A stretch of 64,000 nucleotides of DNA, taken from Paenisporosarcina cavernae. GTDB lineage: Bacteria > Bacillota > Bacilli > Bacillales_A > Planococcaceae. Location: NCBI RefSeq assembly GCF_003595195.1, contig NZ_CP032418.1, forward strand, positions 1,376,501-1,440,500, given 5' to 3'. The notes under the pieces are model-generated. The model searched no databases. It saw only the letters and a list, made by a program, of their open reading frames with translations, and had not been told where the DNA came from. Within the stretch, counting starts at the first letter, position 1; the number at the start of each line of letters is the position of its first letter. Made by a program: the position numbers and the translations under genes. This document shows positions 1-8,719 of this stretch, in pieces.

Positions 1-883
1 GGTTCTGTTTCCAGTTCGTATCGTTGGGATTGAGTGCTTCACGCCCACCAATTTCAATGGCTGACATAATGGCACCAACTGCAGCACCTTCTTTGCTTGT
101 TTCTTTCGCAAGTTTCTTGGCAGTTTCTTTTGTAAGTGGTTTAGATAAGATATCTTTGGCAGTATTTGCACCTAACTTCGTACCTTTAAGACCTCTTGCG
201 ATAGCTGCACCAGGAACAAGATAACCAGTTAAATCCGCTAACATGTCCACTCCGCCACCTTCTCCAAGCTTACGCTTAGTTAGGTAGTCAGGAAGTTCCC
301 CGTTTCGCATTCGCTTGTCCAAGTTGCCCATGATGCCCATCGATGCTGAGTTGGTAGCACGTCCTGCGAAACGATCAACCGAATCAAATTGCTTGGACTT
401 TTCTTTATCAAACTCCATTGCGCTTTTCATCATGGCATCTCCAAATCCAACATCATCAAATGGATTGGCTGCTTTCACTGCTCGCTTACCAGCATTCACT
501 AAGTCCAAAAAGAAATTACCATCATCTTTCTTCGCATGTTTATTCTTATCGACACGAAGGAACCCTAAAATACTATCTAGCTTGTCTTTATCCGGCTCGT
601 TTGAGTTGCTCTCTTTTTTGTTCTTCACTAATTCATCGATGACAGAAGTATCTTCTTTTTTCTTTTTCGCTTCTTTTGCTGCCTTTTCACGCGCACTTTT
701 TTGTTCCTTCATTTCTGCTTCAAATGCTCGAACTCGTTCGTTGTATGCTGCCTTTTCAAGTTCAGCACGCGCTTTCGTATAACCGATGTCTCGAGCAGTT
801 GCTAAGCCTGAATCATAGGAACCCTTACCAAAACGCTTTTCAAACGTATCTTGGTATTTACTTCGATTAAAGTTCGTTGCCAT
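1..883 (-). CDS. Large internal/ejection-type virion protein, N-terminal part
   Basis: The reading frame is open for 294 codons and leaves the window at base 1, so only the N-terminus is seen. It starts 6 bases after the preceding gene, with GAGGATGATAGGAAATG as the start region. Residues about 30 to 80 are a very charged Lys/Glu/Ala stretch, probably coiled coil. A later part is rich in Gly/Ala, with LPDYLTKRKLGEGG followed by a hydrophobic stretch, the composition of internal proteins that phages eject with their DNA. It is placed last in the visible virion operon, right after a protein carrying a cell-wall-degrading domain. A tape-measure role is the alternative. The exact function is inference. 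Confidence 0.6.
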   Translation of the reverse strand, partial: MATNFNRSKYQDTFEKRFGKGSYDSGLATARDIGYTKARAELEKAAYNERVRAFEAEMKEQKSAREKAAKEAKKKKEDTSVIDELVKNKKESNSNEPDKDKLDSILGFLRVDKNKHAKKDDGNFFLDLVNAGKRAVKAANPFDDVGFGDAMMKSAMEFDKEKSKQFDSVDRFAGRATNSASMGIMGNLDKRMRNGELPDYLTKRKLGEGGGVDMLADLTGYLVPGAAIARGLKGTKLGANTAKDILSKPLTKETAKKLAKETSKEGAAVGAIMSAIEIGGREALNPNDTNWKQN

Positions 884-889
884 TTCCTA

Positions 890-2545
890 TCATCCTCTCA
901 ACATGCTAAGTGCATCGTTTTTCTCTCGTTGGAATCTTGCCACCACGCTTTGTCGAATATTCGCTGAGGAACTAGGGAAATATGCCAATCCATTGTTTCT
1001 TCCTCGCTCATTGTAAATAGCTTTAATCATCGCTTGTGGAGTCATACCAACTCTGGCCACTTTATTCAAGATGTTCTTCGCTCCACCAACACCATGCTGA
1101 ACTGCAGTGGACCATACTGCATCTTGAACGGCTTTCGGGTATTTCAAAATCCATGGATTAGCTTTTACCACTGGATCAAAATGAGTGGCTTTGATGTAGC
1201 TATGTTGTGCATTTGCGAACTTGCTTGGATTTCTAACTGCTTCTTGTTTCCAAGCATTATCGAATGAGCTTGTGCCTGCTTTCAATCCTTTTAGTGCGCC
1301 ACCATATTTATTCGCAAAAGCTTGTGCATTTCCTGATGCAGTTGTCAGCTGATAACTCCCGTAAGAAGCTCCACCAATATCCCCTGCATTCCGTGCAACT
1401 GTACCAGGATTACCTGAAGATTCATATTTTTGGGACAGAGCACCTAACCCTGTCCCACTAGGAAAATTTCCACCGTTCATGTAGCCCTCCATTTCTGTTT
1501 GGGCTATAGATTTATCTACTTCACCTTGGTACTCAAGTGCATACATTTTCCATGCCATTTCTTCTCCAAATTGAGAAGCATTCTGTGCCATTTGTGCCTT
1601 TTCAGATGCGGACATATTTTTGTACGTATACTCACGCCATGCTTTTTCCTGCGCATAACGTTGGTTGTCCTGCTGAAACTCTTGATTCCATCGTTTATCC
1701 CCAACAGTATCACGAGACTTCTGATAGTCCCATTGCTGTTGCCAGCGATTATCTGAGACATTGTCACGTCCAGTTTGATAATTCCACTCATTCTGTCTCC
1801 AACCATCATTCACAGAATCTCTCTCACGTTGGTAATTCATTTGGTCTTGATAACGTTGAGATTCTAACAATGCTTTTGATTTATCGGCTTCCAAGGCAGC
1901 AATTAATGATTCTACTTCACGTGGATCATTCAAGTCAGAGATACGACGATCATAATCATTTCGTTGTTGTTGTTCTTGCATGTTCAGCTGATTTAATGCC
2001 CCTTGTCGCGCAGAACCTAACGCCACTTGCGAAGTAACGTTCTCACCAGATGCTGTTAAACCGTTAGCTGCCATCAGTTCACGAAGTTTGGAGACATTCT
2101 GAGCGTTGACAACATCTGCTTGGTTACGCTTATCTGCATAAGCAGGTGCGAGTTCTGCTTTTTGTTGATTGATCTGTCCAATTGCACGATCACGTTGAGC
2201 ATTAAACTGAGCTAACTGCGCTTGTTTTTGTTGTTCAAACATGGCGTTAATTTGGTCAATGTAGTTGGTTGCTTGAGTAGGCTCTTTAGGTTTCACATTT
2301 GCGTATGCATTGTAGATTGCGTTCTTTTCGCCTGTTGGTTTATCTAATTGAATACCGGATTGAGCTTTACGGATGATTTCATTCATTTGATAATCGTTAA
2401 TTCCACCGCTGGTTGGTTTGACCTTTGGCGAGGACTTGTACATATCGTAAATGGCTTGTTTTTCTTTCGTTGGCGCTGACATTGCAATACCTGCTTGAGA
2501 CTTCTTGTAAATCTCGTTTAGTGTACTTTGATTGATTGCGGCCAT
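890..2545 (-). CDS. Virion protein with lytic transglycosylase-like domain
   Basis: 551 residues. The N-terminus (about 1 to 85) contains two related repeats of about 40 residues, each with the pattern L/MNEI..K.Q.GI......KP/PT.EK.AIY. Residues about 90 to 340 are Gln/Arg-rich and predicted coiled coil, with a recurring W-Q-x2-W-D/N-Y-Q pattern. Residues about 365 to 551 form a lysozyme-fold domain (motifs KYESSGNPG and GGASYGSYQL), typical of virion-associated murein hydrolases that open the wall during DNA entry. The long coiled middle plus enzyme domain fits an ejection protein better than a free endolysin: there is no signal peptide and the gene sits in the virion operon. The target bond cannot be told from sequence. 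Confidence 0.72.
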   Translation of the reverse strand: MAAINQSTLNEIYKKSQAGIAMSAPTKEKQAIYDMYKSSPKVKPTSGGINDYQMNEIIRKAQSGIQLDKPTGEKNAIYNAYANVKPKEPTQATNYIDQINAMFEQQKQAQLAQFNAQRDRAIGQINQQKAELAPAYADKRNQADVVNAQNVSKLRELMAANGLTASGENVTSQVALGSARQGALNQLNMQEQQQRNDYDRRISDLNDPREVESLIAALEADKSKALLESQRYQDQMNYQRERDSVNDGWRQNEWNYQTGRDNVSDNRWQQQWDYQKSRDTVGDKRWNQEFQQDNQRYAQEKAWREYTYKNMSASEKAQMAQNASQFGEEMAWKMYALEYQGEVDKSIAQTEMEGYMNGGNFPSGTGLGALSQKYESSGNPGTVARNAGDIGGASYGSYQLTTASGNAQAFANKYGGALKGLKAGTSSFDNAWKQEAVRNPSKFANAQHSYIKATHFDPVVKANPWILKYPKAVQDAVWSTAVQHGVGGAKNILNKVARVGMTPQAMIKAIYNERGRNNGLAYFPSSSANIRQSVVARFQREKNDALSMLRG

Positions 2546-2567
2546 TATTTCACCTCATTCTAGACAT

Positions 2568-2590
2568 AAAAAATACACCACATTTGGTGT
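2568..2590 (-). terminator. Intrinsic terminator-like hairpin between virion genes
   Basis: Read on the minus strand, ACACCA-AATG-TGGTGT is followed by ATTTTTTATG. The 6-bp stem with a U-run lies between the small gene at 2615-2776 and the 551-residue virion protein, so it would reduce but probably not stop expression of the genes further left. Confidence 0.5.
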
Positions 2591-2614
2591 TAGTATAGTT
2601 ACGCAATAATATTT

Positions 2615-2776
2615 CTAACGTTCATCTAATTTGTCTAAAATTAGATTTAACATTTCCATTATATCCTTATTTGTGGGATTCGCTTTCACTTTCAGAGAAT
2701 CTTTCTTCTTCTCACGGTCACTCTTTCCGACATGAAACCCCTTTGCTTTCTTCTCAATTTTTTTAAGTTTGGGCAC
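2615..2776 (-). CDS. Small basic phage protein, unknown
   Basis: 53 residues with GTG start, preceded by GGAGGTAGTTATCC, a strong ribosome-binding site. The start overlaps the end of the upstream Ig-like protein gene by 14 bases, which supports translational coupling. The first half is Lys-rich (PKLKKIEKKAKGF) and the second half ends in a short amphipathic helix (MLNLILDKLDER). No domain recognised. Its position among fibre and virion genes suggests a minor structural or assembly role, but this is a guess. Confidence 0.6.
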   Translation of the reverse strand: MPKLKKIEKKAKGFHVGKSDREKKKDSLKVKANPTNKDIMEMLNLILDKLDER

Positions 2777-3140
2777 GGATAACTACCTCCCCAATTCTTA
2801 CATTTGGAGCATGGCAAGTTATGAGAATATCGTCAACTACATCGGACGTGACTTCAATAGATACTTGCCCATCAATTAGAGAGAGTGTTTGTTCTGCTCC
2901 ATCAATCGAAAAGGTAACAGAATCATTGCTCCCTACTTGGTATTGCCCCTCATAGTTATATAGCCTCGCGGTCACGGTAGCAACATCCGTTCCATTTGAT
3001 AGAATGGTTTCCTTGTCCGTCGATAAACGAATGTGTGTTGCTTGATCATAATATGAAGTAATCGAAACTGTTTGTGTATCGGTCACTATTTCCTCGGACT
3101 TATAAACGGAGTCCCCTTGGACAATAAAATTACTTGTCAT
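2763..3140 (-). CDS. Ig-like domain virion protein
   Basis: 125 residues. The middle carries the bacterial Ig-like (invasin type) pattern: TILSNGTDVATVTARLYN, then VTFSIDG, then a final strand region ending near GEVVIRAQT. Such domains decorate phage capsids, tails or fibres and bind surface carbohydrates weakly. No enzyme motif. Start ATG is preceded by GGAGGAATAAGC. It lies in a run of small virion genes downstream of the tail-adaptor gene, so it is probably a minor tail or capsid decoration protein. Confidence 0.65.
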   Translation of the reverse strand: MTSNFIVQGDSVYKSEEIVTDTQTVSITSYYDQATHIRLSTDKETILSNGTDVATVTARLYNYEGQYQVGSNDSVTFSIDGAEQTLSLIDGQVSIEVTSDVVDDILITCHAPNVRIGEVVIRAQT

Positions 3141-3152
3141 GCTTATTCCTCC

Positions 3153-3458
3153 CTAATCTAACTCATAAGAAATCATGGTTGTTCCTGCTTTGTTGCTCAT
3201 AAATGAACCTTTAAGTAATTCGAATGAAGTATTGAATGGAATATCAAGTGCCTTTAATTCGCTAGTGGGTTTGTTTGAGTAAGTATTGTGCCACGGGAAA
3301 TAAGTGTCGTTGATTTGTGTGACTCCATCTATCTTTAGTGTAAATTTCCCTTGGGTAGACACTTGAATCATATTTAGTTTACCTTTACCCGTTACTATGA
3401 TTAGACTTGTATTCAATACGCTGTTTGTTGCTATATGGTTAATCTTTGCGACGGTCAA
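3153..3458 (-). CDS. Small virion protein, unknown
   Basis: 101 residues, TTG start with GGAGGATAACCA upstream. Beta-rich by eye, with many short Thr/Ile/Asn strands, no transmembrane segment and no cysteine. It sits between the fibre-like 330-residue protein and the Ig-like protein with gaps of about 12 bases, so all three are probably one transcription and assembly unit. No family recognised; a minor tail or fibre-tip role is likely from context only. Confidence 0.5.
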   Translation of the reverse strand: MTVAKINHIATNSVLNTSLIIVTGKGKLNMIQVSTQGKFTLKIDGVTQINDTYFPWHNTYSNKPTSELKALDIPFNTSFELLKGSFMSNKAGTTMISYELD

Positions 3459-3470
3459 TGGTTATCCTCC

Positions 3471-4463
3471 TTATAAAACATGATACATAACCCACGTGTA
3501 TATATTTAGTTGGTTGTTATACGTTGCGTTGGTCATCTTGGCGGATATTGACAATGTCGAAAACTCCACATCTTCGAACACATAAACTTCTGTCATATTT
3601 CCGTTATTTAGTGCCGAGCCATCAGTATTATAAGCAAAGGGATATTGTAGAGTTGTCGGACGAACAACAACCCCATCAATGGTTATGGTCATACTCATCT
3701 GACTGTAGACATATTCAGGAGAAGAACCTCCCGCATAATATGTTCCTAATACAGAAATTGACTTCAATACTAAATTAGTCCCGCTAATCGTCAGTAACGT
3801 TTTGTCTGTATTATCAAGTGATAAATTAGTGGGATTAAGTAATGACGGTGTTCCCGTTCTATTTGCAGTTGGTAATCCACTAACCCCTTCAACTAACTCA
3901 CTAGCTGTCGGCACTTCTCCCACTTGCGTGACTGTCCCACCCTTACCAACAATAGCGTCACGCACGGATAAAACCTTATTGTCAGTATCGGACTTTAAAG
4001 TGTCTAACTCTAGACCGACTTCTTGTAAAGCACCTTCAGTGTTTTCGGATGTGTAGTAATTGCCCTCATCTGATAAGGAAACGTCACTCGCTGTAGATGC
4101 TATGCTAAAGGCTAATTTCTCAAGGGTAATGGAATTGTCTGGAATTTGCCCGAGAACAATCCCTTGTATTTGCCCGAGTAAGTATGCTTTATTGGAATCA
4201 TCAAGTGCTTTTAGACTTTCCAATAATTCTTGTACAGTCGTTCCAGCTATATCTGCAATCGCTGTTACCGAGATGTTATCTGCTCCACTGTCTCCCTCAG
4301 CTGTCGATTTGAGGGCATCAATTAATTGGTTCAAATACACTCGGACCTCATCTGGTGCAGCATCAAACTGTGCCTTCACTTCTGCTGCAGTCATCGTCGC
4401 ATTTGGTTTGTCCGCAAGATCCTGCACCTTTTTAGTAAATGCATTTAACTTTTGTAATGGCAT
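3471..4463 (-). CDS. Tail fibre/receptor-binding-like protein
   Basis: 330 residues. The N-terminus (about 1 to 60) is helical and matches the common fibre start that attaches to the virion. A linker with GQIPDNSITLEKLA, a phrase frequent in phage fibre shafts, follows at about 110. Then come a heptad-like segment (about 140 to 175) and a beta-rich C-terminal half from about 195 with GTPSLLNPTNLSL, likely the receptor-binding head. AAGAGGTGATGAT precedes the ATG. Function is inferred from architecture and from position directly downstream of the gp10-like tail protein. Confidence 0.62.
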   Translation of the reverse strand: MPLQKLNAFTKKVQDLADKPNATMTAAEVKAQFDAAPDEVRVYLNQLIDALKSTAEGDSGADNISVTAIADIAGTTVQELLESLKALDDSNKAYLLGQIQGIVLGQIPDNSITLEKLAFSIASTASDVSLSDEGNYYTSENTEGALQEVGLELDTLKSDTDNKVLSVRDAIVGKGGTVTQVGEVPTASELVEGVSGLPTANRTGTPSLLNPTNLSLDNTDKTLLTISGTNLVLKSISVLGTYYAGGSSPEYVYSQMSMTITIDGVVVRPTTLQYPFAYNTDGSALNNGNMTEVYVFEDVEFSTLSISAKMTNATYNNQLNIYTWVMYHVL

Positions 4464-4475
4464 ATCATCACCTCT

Positions 4476-6266
4476 TTACTTAACTGGGGATTGATAACGA
4501 TATTTAATACCTATCGATAACAATCCAAGTCCTTCGTCTAATTTGTCATTTTTCATCAACAACTGAAAATGTGTGATCTTCTTCGCTTTTATTTTTGCCA
4601 TTGCTTCCTGTGGAAATTGCGACAAAATGAATGACCAGTTATTGAAATCGATATTTCGAAAATCGAGTAAATCCATTCGAGAACTTTTCACTAGATCACT
4701 TTCTTTTTTGTTCGAAATGTAATATAAATCCACGCTAGTCCTCGTCATTGGCTTCATTCCGAAATACACTTTCTCCACCAGTTTACGAAGTTCATCAGCT
4801 GAAAAAACGAATTGCTTGGAACGCCAATACGCATTGATTGGCTCACCATTATCGTTAAACGGTGTAGCTTCACTTTCTTTGAAAAAGCGATACATCATTC
4901 CCTCTTCAGAAGAAGCGAAATAAAACTCGTCCTCAATTTCGATAAAAGCGCTTGCTTTGATGTTGTCGTAGATGAACCATTCACCAATCGAATAATCGAA
5001 AATATATACTTTGCTGTTAACCGCTAGCCAATACTTACGATCGTGATCAAAGGAGATTGCTGACTCTAGATTTGGTTCTCTTAACAACGCATTATCTATG
5101 TTCTCGCTGACATGCTGCACATTTCGTTCATCACGAACGGTTGATGCAGTCAGAATGTATACGCCAGTTTTATCAAGAGATATGGGATTGTTTTCGATTG
5201 TCTGAATGGACTTCGACGCAATTGTCCCTACTTGATCATTAATTGGCTTTAACGGAAATGATGGTTCCCCATTTTGCAATTCAAATCGCATCACCCATTT
5301 GGAACGTTCTTTTTCAATCACAAGATAATCATATTGTTTGGTGAAACCTTGCACCTTTTCTGCATCAGTCCCGATTTTATAAAATCCGTTTTCCGGAAAG
5401 TACGTTGGATCCTGCAATCCACTCCGCCACACTTGAGAAGGATAAATAGGATTTCCGCTCACGAATACCCTTGTATCATTGGAGCCACCAAAGATAACGT
5501 TGAAACGACATTTCTTAATGCGATCCGCAAAGCTCGGTTGTGTTTTATAGGCGGTAATCTCCACATTATTTGTGCCAGTACTTGGGGCAGTAACAAAGGT
5601 CACTTTGCCTGTAATTGCATCAAATGTGTAATCGGTTGTAATTGTTTTGAGAACATTATCTACTTTTACGATGGCTGGTGTCGCATCCAAATCCTTTAAC
5701 GAAAGATAGAAGTCTTTTGCGGTACCATCACCTGAGAATGTTTCTTTAAAACCTGCTCCAAGTAAATTTAAATCCTCGTACAACGCCCCTCCGCCATTTT
5801 CACCTGGCAATTTACTGATTAGAAGTGTCGGAATATAGGGCACAATTTCTTCAACGGAAGTCCCGTCAAAGACTAAATAATTAGTTCCGTCTTGGATATA
5901 ACACTTTCCTCCATATTCAAAGAATGAGACTGAGTTATCTGCAATTCCTGTATACAATTCAACCGGTTGTTCGTTGTCTTGTTGCTTATACAGTTTTGTT
6001 CCGTGCGCAAGAAGCAAGATTTCACCGTTCTCATGATGAAATAAGTGAATACCATTAATTGCACCTAGACCAAGTGAAACGTCAAACTTCTTTTCATACC
6101 CAGTGCGTTTATTTAATGCACCACGCTCATCCACATGCATGTTTAACATATCGGATGCTTGGCTTTGGTCTATTTGCGTTGGAGTAACACTCAAGTTAAT
6201 ACCTTTAAACGGTTCCACACGAAGTAAGGGCGGTGGAGCTGGTATATTCGTGACTAATTGCGCCAT
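4476..6266 (-). CDS. P22 gp10-like tail hub/DNA stabilisation protein
   Basis: 596 residues. The N-terminal section has the pattern QSQASDMLNMHVDERGAL.KR.GYEK (about residues 35 to 60), which I associate with the beta-propeller hub proteins that close the portal in short-tailed phages (P22 gp10 class). The rest is beta-rich, with repeated short blocks such as YIQDGTNYLVFDG and KVYIFDYSIGEWF that look like propeller blades. The start overlaps the stop of the upstream adaptor gene (TGATG). No tape measure or tail tube is nearby, which fits. Family assignment is from pattern memory, not a search. Confidence 0.62.
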   Translation of the reverse strand: MAQLVTNIPAPPPLLRVEPFKGINLSVTPTQIDQSQASDMLNMHVDERGALNKRTGYEKKFDVSLGLGAINGIHLFHHENGEILLLAHGTKLYKQQDNEQPVELYTGIADNSVSFFEYGGKCYIQDGTNYLVFDGTSVEEIVPYIPTLLISKLPGENGGGALYEDLNLLGAGFKETFSGDGTAKDFYLSLKDLDATPAIVKVDNVLKTITTDYTFDAITGKVTFVTAPSTGTNNVEITAYKTQPSFADRIKKCRFNVIFGGSNDTRVFVSGNPIYPSQVWRSGLQDPTYFPENGFYKIGTDAEKVQGFTKQYDYLVIEKERSKWVMRFELQNGEPSFPLKPINDQVGTIASKSIQTIENNPISLDKTGVYILTASTVRDERNVQHVSENIDNALLREPNLESAISFDHDRKYWLAVNSKVYIFDYSIGEWFIYDNIKASAFIEIEDEFYFASSEEGMMYRFFKESEATPFNDNGEPINAYWRSKQFVFSADELRKLVEKVYFGMKPMTRTSVDLYYISNKKESDLVKSSRMDLLDFRNIDFNNWSFILSQFPQEAMAKIKAKKITHFQLLMKNDKLDEGLGLLSIGIKYRYQSPVK

Positions 6267-6649
6267 CAGCCTTCAACTCCTAGCACACTATAAACATCGA
6301 CAATCGGTTCTGGAGTACTAACAGATGAATATTTCTTCTTTAATTCGTCGTATCGAGCGTTAAAGAAAGAAGAGATAGTTAAGTCATCATTAATTAACAA
6401 ATGTGCTGCAAGTCCATACGGAAGGACGAGGTATGCTTGTCTGTCATTCACTTGTAAAGGTTCAGTCAAGTCATTGATCGGAATAAATACTGCCGTGATT
6501 GGCAGTAATTCGAGTTGTAGGATATTCAATGTTTGAATAGCTTTTGTTTTGTAATAGGCAGGTGTTTCTGTCGCGATAACACCTGTTTCTAACACTTCAT
6601 CCATTAAGGTAAGCGCACGATCAAATACCGCTTGTGCTGTGACAGGCAT
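6266..6649 (-). CDS. Head-tail adaptor-like protein
   Basis: 127 residues, mostly helical (AQAVFDRALTLMDE at the start, a second helix AAHLLINDDLTISSFFNARYDEL at about 80). Small helical proteins of this size directly after the capsid genes usually form the ring that joins portal to tail (P22 gp4 or gp6/gp15 classes). The ATG has GTAGGTGGCCAA before it. The gene is separated from the capsid gene by a 57-residue gene and a terminator. Confidence 0.5.
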   Translation of the reverse strand: MPVTAQAVFDRALTLMDEVLETGVIATETPAYYKTKAIQTLNILQLELLPITAVFIPINDLTEPLQVNDRQAYLVLPYGLAAHLLINDDLTISSFFNARYDELKKKYSSVSTPEPIVDVYSVLGVEG

Positions 6650-6682
6650 TTGGCCACCTACTTTCTACTTGTTTTACAAATG

Positions 6683-6709
6683 AAAAAAGGGCAGGTTCCC
6701 CCGCCCTTT
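6683..6709 (-). terminator. Intrinsic terminator inside the virion operon
   Basis: On the minus strand AAAGGGC, a 10-base G-rich loop and GCCCTTT are followed by TTTC, with a total run of six T. It is a well-formed terminator between the capsid-proximal genes and the adaptor and tail genes, so the adaptor and tail genes need read-through, antitermination or their own promoter. Confidence 0.75.
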
Positions 6710-6714
6710 AGTTG

Positions 6715-6888
6715 TTATTCCGTTTCGCCTTCGTTTGTACCAGGTGCTTCAACTTTCTCACCATATAATTTATCGCGATCAGCTTTTGTAGCTGGTTCAA
6801 ATCCTGCTTTTTCAAATGCTGCAACTTGAATTGGATCACGAGCTACCAAGATATCTTTACCATCTTTAATTTTGAATTTAATTTCCAT
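6715..6888 (-). CDS. Small acidic phage protein, unknown
   Basis: 57 residues, ATG start with AAAGGGG about 10 bases upstream. It begins MEIKFKIKDGKDILVARDP, continues with a short helix (VAAFEKAGFEPATKAD) and ends in an acidic tail. It lies directly behind the capsid gene and ends 6 bases before an intrinsic terminator, so it is the last gene of the packaging/capsid segment. No family recognised. Confidence 0.6.
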   Translation of the reverse strand: MEIKFKIKDGKDILVARDPIQVAAFEKAGFEPATKADRDKLYGEKVEAPGTNEGETE

Positions 6889-6905
6889 AGTCTAAAACCC
6901 CTTTA

Positions 6906-7733
6906 TTATATTGTTTTGTGAACGTATAGAGCGTTCTTTTTATTTTCAAGCACAAAAGCATCATAACGGTTACGACCTTCAACTAGTTTTCCGTTTACAC
7001 CTGGAGGGTTGTCATGAATCTTGTAATCTTCTAGTTTTTGAGCTCCTACAGTAGCTACAGGGTGACAGATTAAGAAAGGTGTGTTAGCCGGCATGTAAGA
7101 AGACGGGACTTTAATTACTTTCATTCCATCTAATTCACCCACCTGACCGTTAATAAGCATCTTCTGTGCAATCTCAGTAGATTTAATAAAATCTGGTGAT
7201 AGTTTAATCAGCTTGTAGAAGCTAGTAGTCACATACAATAATCGACCACCTTGAGGAACTTTCTTATCATCTAGTTTCTCAGTTCCATCAAGTACCGAAC
7301 TATATGCATTAGATGATGTTACAGCAGCTGTAGTTGTATGTCCGTTAGCAACTGCAGCCGCAGACATTGTAGCTAAACGGTACACATCAATTTCAGGAAC
7401 GATTACTTCATCCACTTGTCGAGCTAATGCTTTTCCTGCCGCCATTGTACCGTTTGTATCTTGCTCATTCGCTTTATCGATTGTGAATGTGAATGAACGG
7501 TCACGAGTTAACAGCATTGTTTGGACTGTGTTATCCAGTTCCGCTGCTGATCCATAACGAGAAGTACCTGTTTTCACATAATCGTTCATTCCAACAGTAG
7601 GTACAGAGTACACTTTAATTGTGTCTACACCATTCCAATCATACTCATGGTTTACCGCTGCTTCTGTTAGAGACTTTAATTTGAATCGTTCGTCGACTTT
7701 TTTCTCATACTTGCTTGCTAAGTTTACTACCAT
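6906..7733 (-). CDS. Major capsid protein (HK97-fold type)
   Basis: 275 residues. Position directly after the scaffold gene and the pattern of the first half (NDYVKTGTSRYG, then TRDRSFTFTIDKANEQ, a block common in small HK97-fold coat proteins) point to the coat protein. The C-terminal half has the typical short segments ending in ENKKNALYVHK. No protease domain is attached, consistent with a separate scaffold. The start has GGAGTGAACAAAC upstream. Coat proteins are abundant, so this gene should be the most highly expressed of the late block. Confidence 0.78.
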   Translation of the reverse strand: MVVNLASKYEKKVDERFKLKSLTEAAVNHEYDWNGVDTIKVYSVPTVGMNDYVKTGTSRYGSAAELDNTVQTMLLTRDRSFTFTIDKANEQDTNGTMAAGKALARQVDEVIVPEIDVYRLATMSAAAVANGHTTTAAVTSSNAYSSVLDGTEKLDDKKVPQGGRLLYVTTSFYKLIKLSPDFIKSTEIAQKMLINGQVGELDGMKVIKVPSSYMPANTPFLICHPVATVGAQKLEDYKIHDNPPGVNGKLVEGRNRYDAFVLENKKNALYVHKTI

Positions 7734-7757
7734 GTTTGTTCACTCCTAATAATGTTT

Positions 7758-8639
7758 TTAGATTGAATTGAATCCTTTGAGGAAGTCATCCTCTGAAGCT
7801 GGTTCGTCTGTTCCGAGATTCGTAAGACTACCAACTGTGGCACGTTTTGCATTTTGGTCATTCTGTTTGTACGTTTTGAGTTGGTTCTGCAAATTCTGCA
7901 TGTGTTGTTCCATGTACGCATAACGAAGTGGAACACCTTGCTCATGACGTTGCCAAACTTCTGGTGGGATTTGGTCCGTCTTCGGGTCAAAGTCTCGCTC
8001 GTTCGCTTCTTTGAAGAATTGGAAGAACTCCGTGAACTCCTCGTTACGTTTTTGTTCCTCTTGCTGACGTTGCTTTTCCTGTTGTTGCTCTTCTCGGAAT
8101 TTTTTACTTTCCAAGATTTCGCGAGCATATTCTTCTGGAATGTTTTGTTGAATCAGTTCATCTAGCTTTGCTTGCTCACGAGATTGTTTTGCATAATCTA
8201 GGAACTGTTGAGTGTCCATTCCAGCTTCTTTCGCCATTTCTTCAATAAAGGAAAGTCGTGGATCTGTTTCAAGTTGTTGCAATCGTTCCTGCAGTTTGTC
8301 GTAATTCATTCCTTTTTGAATGAGTGGCACGGCATCTTCATAACCGATTTCTTGTTCTTCGTGGTTGAATTTCACTTTAAACGATGGAGGTAACTGTTCT
8401 TCTACTTGCTCATTTGAAAGAGGTTCTTCCTCCTCATTTAAAACATCATCAACTGGTGTGGTATCCTCTGCTGATTCCAATTCATCCTCGAAACTTAAAA
8501 AATCGTCTGTCTCTTCAAAGCTGGGTGACTCGAGAGACTCTTCTACTGGTAAATCAACTACTTCTTCTCCAGCAAAATGCTGTAGATTAACACGTAATAA
8601 AAACGGTTCGCTATGGTTGGCGATTGTTGGCATAAACAT
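7758..8639 (-). CDS. Capsid scaffolding protein
   Basis: 293 residues. The start chosen is the ATG 10 bases after GGAGG; an upstream in-frame TTG (at 8708) has no ribosome-binding site. After a short N-terminus ending LRVNLQHFAGEE (a common start in scaffold proteins) comes a very acidic region (about 25 to 85), then a long Gln/Glu/Arg-rich coiled coil (about 130 to 230) and a compact C-terminus that would bind the coat protein. It lies between portal and coat genes, the canonical place for a scaffold. There is no serine-protease motif, so maturation would not depend on this protein. Confidence 0.78.
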   Translation of the reverse strand: MFMPTIANHSEPFLLRVNLQHFAGEEVVDLPVEESLESPSFEETDDFLSFEDELESAEDTTPVDDVLNEEEEPLSNEQVEEQLPPSFKVKFNHEEQEIGYEDAVPLIQKGMNYDKLQERLQQLETDPRLSFIEEMAKEAGMDTQQFLDYAKQSREQAKLDELIQQNIPEEYAREILESKKFREEQQQEKQRQQEEQKRNEEFTEFFQFFKEANERDFDPKTDQIPPEVWQRHEQGVPLRYAYMEQHMQNLQNQLKTYKQNDQNAKRATVGSLTNLGTDEPASEDDFLKGFNSI

Positions 8640-8654
8640 ATAAATAAATCCTCC

Positions 8655-8672
8655 TTCGCTATGGTGAGCGAA
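8655..8672 (-). other. Hairpin abutting the scaffold gene ribosome-binding site
   Basis: TTCGCT-CACCAT-AGCGAA on the minus strand forms a 6-bp stem ending directly at the GGAGG used by the scaffold gene. A near copy (TTCGCTATGGTTGGCGA, plus-strand reading) lies about 50 bases away inside the gene start. It may act as a standby site or be bound by a protein; this is speculative. Confidence 0.35.
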
Positions 8673-8719
8673 ATATTGTGAGACTTTTACTGTCATTCTC
8701 CAGGACAATATAAAAACAC

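Noticed and set aside
1537-2037. 166-codon plus-strand reading frame opposite the transglycosylase virion protein
   Set aside because: Antisense to a clear protein with recognisable domains, no ribosome-binding site and shadow-like composition.
7727-8128. 133-codon frame, Lys/Ser/Arg-rich, inside the scaffold gene
   Set aside because: Overlaps the scaffold in another frame; its composition is the frame-shifted image of the Gln/Glu coiled coil.
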